Assembly (NCBI RefSeq): GCF_004331285.1
Contig: NZ_SJOH01000001.1
Coordinates: 124,001-188,000 of the forward strand
DNA from: Acinetobacter sp. ANC 3781
GTDB taxonomy: Bacteria; Pseudomonadota; Gammaproteobacteria; Pseudomonadales; Moraxellaceae
Direction: 5' to 3'
DNA: 64,000 nt
Shown: positions 59,249-64,000 of the stretch, in pieces
How positions within the stretch are numbered: the stretch's first letter is position 1
How the letters are laid out: each line of letters opens with the position of its first letter
Position numbers and translations under genes: made by a program
The notes under the pieces: model-generated
Database searches by the model: none
The model's input: only the letters and a program-made list of their open reading frames with translations
What the model was told of the DNA's origin: nothing

Positions 59249-60453
59249 GCTTTTAGCCCCATTGCATAATTTGCTACCAATGGCTTAACGCCCGGAATCA
59301 TATCAAAAGCAAGCAATCCGGTATTACGGATCAATTTGAGCACTGGATTTTGATTACTAAAACCACGTACCACACTGTCGCAAAACTTGATCACACGTTG
59401 TTGATCGTTTAATCGTGCCTGCTCGTAAGCAAGTAACATACTTGGCTCACCAATATCTTCTGATTTGGATAATTGCTCTATCAGAGAGCGTACCAATACA
59501 TAAGCATCTCGCATACACAGGTTAAAGCCCTGCCCTGCAACTGGGTGAATCGTATGTGCAGCATTGCCCATTAATACTACACGACCGACTGCCTGTTTTT
59601 CAGCAAGTACTTGTGACAATGGGAAACTGAAACGACGACCAGTTTTTTGGAACTTGCCTGCCCGGTCGCCATAGGTTTCTTGCAAAGCATCTAGGAAGTG
59701 CTGATCGTTTTCTTCACCGAGCCATTCACCTTCTGTACCTTTTTTCACTGGCCACACCACTGAACGACGATATTCACCCGGTAAAGGTAGAAGTGCCAGA
59801 GGCCCTAAATGGCTAAAACGTTCGAAACCAACATGGTGATGGGGTTTCGAGGTTTGTACCGTCGTAACAATAGCGACCTGATCATAATCATACTCATCTG
59901 CACCAATGCCAAGAGCTTGACGGCAAAAAGAGTCCCGACCGTCAGCAGCAATGACCAGTTTAGCTTGCAGAGAGAAGCTTTCTTCACCACGTACAGCTTC
60001 GATATGAGCTTGATCAGTATCTTGTGTGAGTGAAATGACTTGTACACCATCAATTAATTCAATCAGGGGCTGTTTTTGCACTTCAGTGAGCAGCACACGG
60101 CCCAACCAGGCATTCTCAATTACCTGGCCAAAGCTTTCGACTTTTTCTTGATCTGCTTTTAAACGTGCCTTACCAAAACTGCCCTGTTCAGTAATATTGA
60201 CTTCCAGAATAGGCGTAGCATGTTCTTGTAAGGCATTCCATAAACCCAGTTCTTGATAAATTTGTACACTACGACGGGATAATGCGCTATTTCGCGCATC
60301 AAAACTGGAGTGATACGGCGCAAGATTGGCATCATCATAATTTGGATATTTGATGGCTTCTAACAGCTTTACCCCAATGTTTGCTTTAGCTAACATTAAG
60401 GCCAAACTTAGCCCCACCATACCACCGCCTACGATGATCACTTCTTGCTGCAT
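59245..60453 (-). CDS. ubiH: 2-octaprenyl-6-methoxyphenol hydroxylase
   Basis: Hydroxylates a methoxyphenol intermediate at C1 in ubiquinone synthesis. 402 residues with EVIIVGGGMVGLSLALMLAK, VIAADGRDSFCRQALGI and GNAAHTIHPVAGQGFNLCMRD, the standard FAD signatures of this family. E. coli UbiH is 392 residues. The gene precedes ubiI and overlaps it by four bases. Unlike in E. coli, pepP is not directly upstream: about 900 bases with a DUF378 gene lie in between. Confidence 0.9.
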   Translation of the reverse strand: MQQEVIIVGGGMVGLSLALMLAKANIGVKLLEAIKYPNYDDANLAPYHSSFDARNSALSRRSVQIYQELGLWNALQEHATPILEVNITEQGSFGKARLKADQEKVESFGQVIENAWLGRVLLTEVQKQPLIELIDGVQVISLTQDTDQAHIEAVRGEESFSLQAKLVIAADGRDSFCRQALGIGADEYDYDQVAIVTTVQTSKPHHHVGFERFSHLGPLALLPLPGEYRRSVVWPVKKGTEGEWLGEENDQHFLDALQETYGDRAGKFQKTGRRFSFPLSQVLAEKQAVGRVVLMGNAAHTIHPVAGQGFNLCMRDAYVLVRSLIEQLSKSEDIGEPSMLLAYEQARLNDQQRVIKFCDSVVRGFSNQNPVLKLIRNTGLLAFDMIPGVKPLVANYAMGLKA

Positions 60454-60788
60454 GCCTTGATCCTTTTATGTCGTATCTAGTAAGTTTTAGATACTTATAA
60501 TCTTGATTGATTTTATATTACCTCAAAGATTTTCATTTTTATAATGAATTAGCGCTTCGCTTGTAAGTGATATTCGATTGTCGGTAAATTTCGGCTATCT
60601 AACTTGCCTTTTGAGATAAAATGTAAACAGAAATATATAAGTTTTAGCTCTTCTCATAAAAAAAACGGAGCTTAAGCTCCGTTTTTTCCAGATCAACTCA
60701 GTTATTAAAATAAGCCAATAATATAAATTACGGAAGAATTGACTTAATTAGGATCCAAGTTAGTCTTTGTATTCGATCCTACTCTCTG
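60454..60788. other. Intergenic region upstream of ubiH
   Basis: 335 bases. It contains a terminator for the DUF378 gene at 60657-60687 and presumably the ubiH promoter. No ORF or RNA gene is recognised. Confidence 0.5.
60657..60687 (-). terminator. Terminator after the DUF378 gene
   Basis: Perfect palindrome aaaacggagctt/aagctccgtttt with A and T runs on either side; for minus-strand transcription it follows the DUF378 stop by about 100 bases. Confidence 0.8.
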
Positions 60789-61025
60789 CTAACGCATTAC
60801 TCTTGTCTGAGGCTCATGATGTACTGATTTACCTAATTTAGTAGCTGTATAAATCAAATAAAGTGCAGATAAACCAACCAAGACATAAACAATTCGAGAT
60901 AGAGGGCTCATTTCACCAAAGATTGCAGCGACCAAATTGAAATCAAATGCACCAATTAATCCCCAGTTGATGCCACCAATAATGGTTAAAGCATAAGCAA
61001 TCCAGTCTATAGTGTTTAATCTCAT
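60789..61025 (-). CDS. DUF378 small membrane protein
   Basis: A 78-residue protein with two membrane segments (WIAYALTIIGGINWGLIGAF and RIVYVLVGLSALYLIY). The GGINWGLIG motif and FDFNLVAAIFG are the DUF378 hallmark. No function is established for the family. It interrupts what is otherwise the conserved pepP-ubiH-ubiI order and has its own terminator and a GAGAAA-type ribosome-binding site. Confidence 0.85.
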   Translation of the reverse strand: MRLNTIDWIAYALTIIGGINWGLIGAFDFNLVAAIFGEMSPLSRIVYVLVGLSALYLIYTATKLGKSVHHEPQTRVMR

Positions 61026-61365
61026 AATTTTTCTCCTGCTCTTCTTTAAGTTTATTTGAGGATCAAAGAAAGTATGAGAAAAAAATCAGCTTTAATATGT
61101 TGCTTTGATGCTAAAAACCGATTTCCTATGTTGAATTCGTGTCAGTTTTTAGAACTTAAATTTTAACTGGGTTGGTTTTATTCGAGTTATGCTTGATAAA
61201 CGTAAATTAAATTGCCTTTTGATTGAATGCTTATCCTGCGTTCACATTTTCTTCCTAAATCAAGTTAATTCTCCTTAAAATATATAAATGTTTCACTCAA
61301 AGATAATGCATCTTTAATAAAAAAGCCGATCATCTGACCGGCTTTTAACTCACTATGAAACTCGC
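61026..61365. other. Intergenic region upstream of the DUF378 gene
   Basis: 340 bases between pepP and the DUF378 gene. It includes the pepP terminator at 61317-61347 and the DUF378 promoter region. No other feature is recognised. Confidence 0.45.
61317..61347 (-). terminator. Rho-independent terminator after pepP
   Basis: Arms aaaagccg/cggctttt around atcatctgac; on the minus strand it is followed by a T run, just after the pepP stop. Confidence 0.85.
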
Positions 61366-62700
61366 TTAGGTTACTTTCGCTTTAGCCATCAATGCTTCAA
61401 TATCTTCTACTGTTTTCACCACATCCTTGGTGAGTACGAGTGGCCCATTTTCAGTAGCGACCACATCATCTTCGATACGAATGCCAATACCACGCCATTT
61501 CGTCTCAACCGTTTCATCATCTGGTGCAATATATAAGCCCGGCTCAACGGTAACGACCATACCCTCTTCATAGGTGCGCCATTCACCGTCCATTTTATAT
61601 GAACCCACATCATGCACATCCATACCCAACCAGTGCCCCGTACCATGCATATAGAACTGACGGAAGGATTCAGTACGGATAATTTCTTCAATATCGCCTT
61701 TCATTAAGCCAAGCTCCACCAAACCTTCAACCATAATGCGAACAGCAATATGATGCGGTTGTTTATAGGAATTGCCGACACGTACCGCGTCAATCGCAGC
61801 TAGTTGTGCTTTTAGTACAACTTGGTATAAAGCTTTCTGTTCAGGACTGAACTTGCCATTAACCGGAAAAGTACGGGTAATATCCGATGCATACAGTTGA
61901 TATTCAGCTGCTGCATCAATTAGAACCAGATCACCATCTTTCAGTTCTTTATCATTTTCCACATAATGCAGAATACAGCCATTGGCACCGCCACCAACGA
62001 TACTATTATAGGCAGGAACGCAGCCATTTTTGCCAAAAATGTAATTTAGCTCTGCTTCCAGTGCATATTCCATCATGCCTGGTTTAACCGTTTGCATGGC
62101 ACGCATATGTGCTTCACTACTGATATTCGATGCAATTTGCATCAAGGCAATTTCTTTTGTAGATTTGTGCAAACGCATTTCATCTAAAATACGATCCAGC
62201 TGAATCATATGTGCAGGCGCTGACGTACCTCGACGTGATTCACCATTTGCCTCAGCAACCCACTTTGCTACACGTGCATCAAAATCAGCTTGCTGGCCAA
62301 TCCGATAGAACAGTTTTTGTTTATCGAGCAATTTCTCGATAATCTCTTCATCTAACAGATCGATGGCATACGCTTCATCAGCCTCATAATCATCTACTGC
62401 ACCATCTACACCGGCACGGTAACCGTTCCATATTTCCATTTCCCGGTTACGTTCACGGCAGAACAAGCTATAAGTATAACCTTCATCAATAGACTCAAAA
62501 GTCTCAATGACAGCCACTGCTTCAGGTTCTGCAAATCCTGTCAGGTAAAAAAAGCTGCTGTCCGCACGAAATTTATAATCTGCATCACGGTTACGCATGG
62601 CAACCGGACTGGTGGCAATAATCGCAATACTGTGCGGACCCATTTCTTCTGCCAGGCGGTCGCGACGTTCCTGAAAATCTGCTTGAGTCAGTTTCATCAT
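61366..62700 (-). CDS. pepP: Xaa-Pro aminopeptidase
   Basis: Removes N-terminal residues before proline from peptides; a cytosolic dimanganese enzyme of the M24B family. The 444 residues match E. coli PepP (441). The metal ligands are visible: DAAAEYQLYASDITRTFP (two Asp), HGTGHWLGMDVHD (His), VEPGLY and IRIEDD (two Glu). The N-terminal part contains SSFFYLTGFAEPEAVAV. It starts 76 bases after the ygfB stop codon on the same strand, so it is probably co-transcribed with it. Confidence 0.95.
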   Translation of the reverse strand: MMKLTQADFQERRDRLAEEMGPHSIAIIATSPVAMRNRDADYKFRADSSFFYLTGFAEPEAVAVIETFESIDEGYTYSLFCRERNREMEIWNGYRAGVDGAVDDYEADEAYAIDLLDEEIIEKLLDKQKLFYRIGQQADFDARVAKWVAEANGESRRGTSAPAHMIQLDRILDEMRLHKSTKEIALMQIASNISSEAHMRAMQTVKPGMMEYALEAELNYIFGKNGCVPAYNSIVGGGANGCILHYVENDKELKDGDLVLIDAAAEYQLYASDITRTFPVNGKFSPEQKALYQVVLKAQLAAIDAVRVGNSYKQPHHIAVRIMVEGLVELGLMKGDIEEIIRTESFRQFYMHGTGHWLGMDVHDVGSYKMDGEWRTYEEGMVVTVEPGLYIAPDDETVETKWRGIGIRIEDDVVATENGPLVLTKDVVKTVEDIEALMAKAKVT

Positions 62701-62776
62701 TAAGTTTACTTTTGTCTTTTATGAGTGGAGTTTATAACTTTTTAAATGGTCTATTGTTGAACCAGAATCGCCCGAA

Positions 62777-63418
62777 TTAGCTCGGACGATGGGGGGTAAA
62801 CATTTCTACAACACTGTTTGGCTCTGTAGGCGCTGCACTTTTCAATTGAGGCTGAATCTTTTTCAGCAAAGGCGTTTCTGCAATTTCTACTTTCTTGCGT
62901 CCCAATGATAAGCTGACAGGAATTAAGCGTACAAATTCATATAACTCCTGATAGCTTTCTTCACCTTCTTCGTCATCATCAGATTCTTCAAACTCAACTG
63001 CTGCAACATCTTGAAGATGTTCAACCCATTCGACTTCATCTTGACGGATGTGACCTGAAGCCAAACCAAAACCAAGTACAACCCCTGCACACCAGTCTGC
63101 CAACGCTTGTACACGATCCGCAAGAACGTGCTCGTCATCAGGAAGAAGAGGTAAATAGTCGAGTTCATCATCTGATAAAGCATGGGCAATATCTTCCGCT
63201 TCATCTGCGAGCAGATTCAGAACATGTTCATCCAATGCTGGAATTTCAAGACTTGCTAAAATTTGTTGCCATTCATCACTGGTAGGTGCTTGAGTAACAC
63301 AAACAATACCTGTAAGTAACCCATGTAACTCACTTGGGCTTGAAATCTCTTCAATTTTTGAAAAATTGTGGTGCCATTCCGACCAACCTGAAATATCGTC
63401 TTGCATTCGCTTATCCAA
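62777..63418 (-). CDS. ygfB: UPF0149 family protein (YgfB)
   Basis: A 213-residue acidic protein of the YgfB/UPF0149 family. Family features: LHGLLTGIVCVTQAP, WCAGVVLGFGLA and the acidic EFEESDDDEEGEE stretch. In Pseudomonas YgfB (PA5225) modulates AmpD-dependent beta-lactam resistance, and the order ygfB-pepP-ubiH is conserved. It is divergent from the coiled-coil gene over only 52 bases, where both promoters must lie. Confidence 0.88.
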   Translation of the reverse strand: MDKRMQDDISGWSEWHHNFSKIEEISSPSELHGLLTGIVCVTQAPTSDEWQQILASLEIPALDEHVLNLLADEAEDIAHALSDDELDYLPLLPDDEHVLADRVQALADWCAGVVLGFGLASGHIRQDEVEWVEHLQDVAAVEFEESDDDEEGEESYQELYEFVRLIPVSLSLGRKKVEIAETPLLKKIQPQLKSAAPTEPNSVVEMFTPHRPS

Positions 63419-63470
63419 TCTCTATACTTCGTATATATTACCTTTGTTTGCAATACTGTGCGACTACGAT

Positions 63471-64000
63471 ATGTTAGAAGAATTACAGCGTCTACAGGCG
63501 CATCTTGGCGTTTTAAAAACGCGACTTACGCATTATGAAAGTGAAAATAGTGCACTCACCGCGGCAAAAGAAAATTCTGCCGAGCATCACCACGCTCAAA
63601 TTGTGCAAAAGAACGGCATTATCACCAAGAAACAAGAAGAAATAGACGATCTGAGTGAACAATTAAGTGATGCACGGTCTCAATTCAAACAATTGAATAC
63701 AGATGCGAGCTCTTTAGCAGACCGTTATAGCCGTTTGGAAAAAAGTTGTACCGATCTTAAAAATCGTTTTCAGGAAATTCTGGCTGAACGTAATGAATTA
63801 CGTGTCATTAAAGAAAAAATGCAAAATGAACAACGTCTTGCTCAACAAGAAATTCAGGGTTTGCAGCAGGAACGAGAAAGATTGTTACAAAAAAATGAAC
63901 ATGCCAAGGCTAAGGTTGAAGCCATTATTCAGCGTTTGTCTATTTTAGGAACTGCTCAAGACCAGCACGCGCAAGAAATTCAACAACTTGCCCATCCGAC
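63471..64000 (+). CDS. TIGR02449-like coiled-coil protein (cut by window edge)
   Basis: An open frame from ATG 63471 to the window end, at least 176 residues, with no stop reached. It is almost wholly coiled-coil (heptad Leu/Ile: LEELQRLQAHLGVLKTRL, IVQKNGIITKKQEEIDDL) and the last part carries LLQKNEHAKAKVEAIIQRLSIL, the C-terminal pattern of the small TIGR02449 proteins. In Pseudomonas that gene precedes zapA, so a role in division-ring assembly is a reasonable inference from position. Relatives are about 65 residues; this one has an extra N-terminal coiled-coil. Confidence 0.75.
   Translation, partial: MLEELQRLQAHLGVLKTRLTHYESENSALTAAKENSAEHHHAQIVQKNGIITKKQEEIDDLSEQLSDARSQFKQLNTDASSLADRYSRLEKSCTDLKNRFQEILAERNELRVIKEKMQNEQRLAQQEIQGLQQERERLLQKNEHAKAKVEAIIQRLSILGTAQDQHAQEIQQLAHP

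Overview
The window is ordinary chromosome from a gammaproteobacterium of the Acinetobacter type (Moraxellaceae). I judge this from protein content and gene order: a fused rnhA-dnaQ gene, a FimL-NudC pair next to MltD and a Yej-type peptide importer, an lldPRD-dld lactate operon, a SutA-like protein, and AT-rich intergenic DNA. The species cannot be fixed from the sequence alone.

Layout. 1-2.3 kb: 3' end of trpC, an Smr-domain gene, folE and a cupin gene. 2.3-8.4 kb (minus strand): a haem-globin diguanylate cyclase of DosC type, a DUF4105 envelope protein, DUF3015 and DUF817 proteins, and hemE. 8.6-12.1 kb: a secreted L,D-transpeptidase, a pirin and a methyltransferase. 12.2-18.9 kb: a decayed island between a 14-bp copy of a tRNA-Ser 3' end and the intact tRNA-Ser gene. 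It holds a wrecked tyrosine integrase, a four-repeat membrane protein, a PAP2 phosphatase, a broken dgkA, a VIT/CCC1 transporter, a cytochrome b561 and a broken SulP transporter. 19-27 kb: fadH and the lactate operon lldP-lldR-lldD-dld, with two LldR-type operators about ten helical turns apart. 27.4-32.3 kb: argG, a membrane diguanylate cyclase, pyrC and rnt. 32.3-38.5 kb: four tRNA-Glu(TTC) genes interspersed with a TonB-dependent receptor, a small membrane protein, an amino-acid permease and a lipase-like protein. 38.6-54 kb: a broken glutathione transferase, an old-yellow-enzyme-like oxidoreductase, yejABEF (order A-B-E-F on the minus strand), a lytic transglycosylase with eight C-terminal LysM repeats, rnhA-dnaQ, fimL, nudC and an esterase. 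54.5-57.5 kb: dolP, yraN, an lpoA gene interrupted by a stop, and rsmI. 57.6-64 kb: sutA, ubiI, ubiH, a DUF378 gene, pepP, ygfB and the start of a coiled-coil gene.

The genes are mostly housekeeping: ubiquinone, haem, pyrimidine, arginine, tryptophan and folate synthesis, lactate use, cell-wall remodelling and outer-membrane maintenance. I see no CRISPR array, no intact insertion sequence and no recognisable defence system. The most informative non-routine features are the decayed tRNA-Ser island, four pseudogenes within or outside it that need reading across stops or frameshifts (dgkA, sulP, GST, lpoA), the two-operator control region of the lactate operon, an inverted-repeat element between lldD and dld, and the covarying acceptor stems of the dispersed tRNA-Glu copies.
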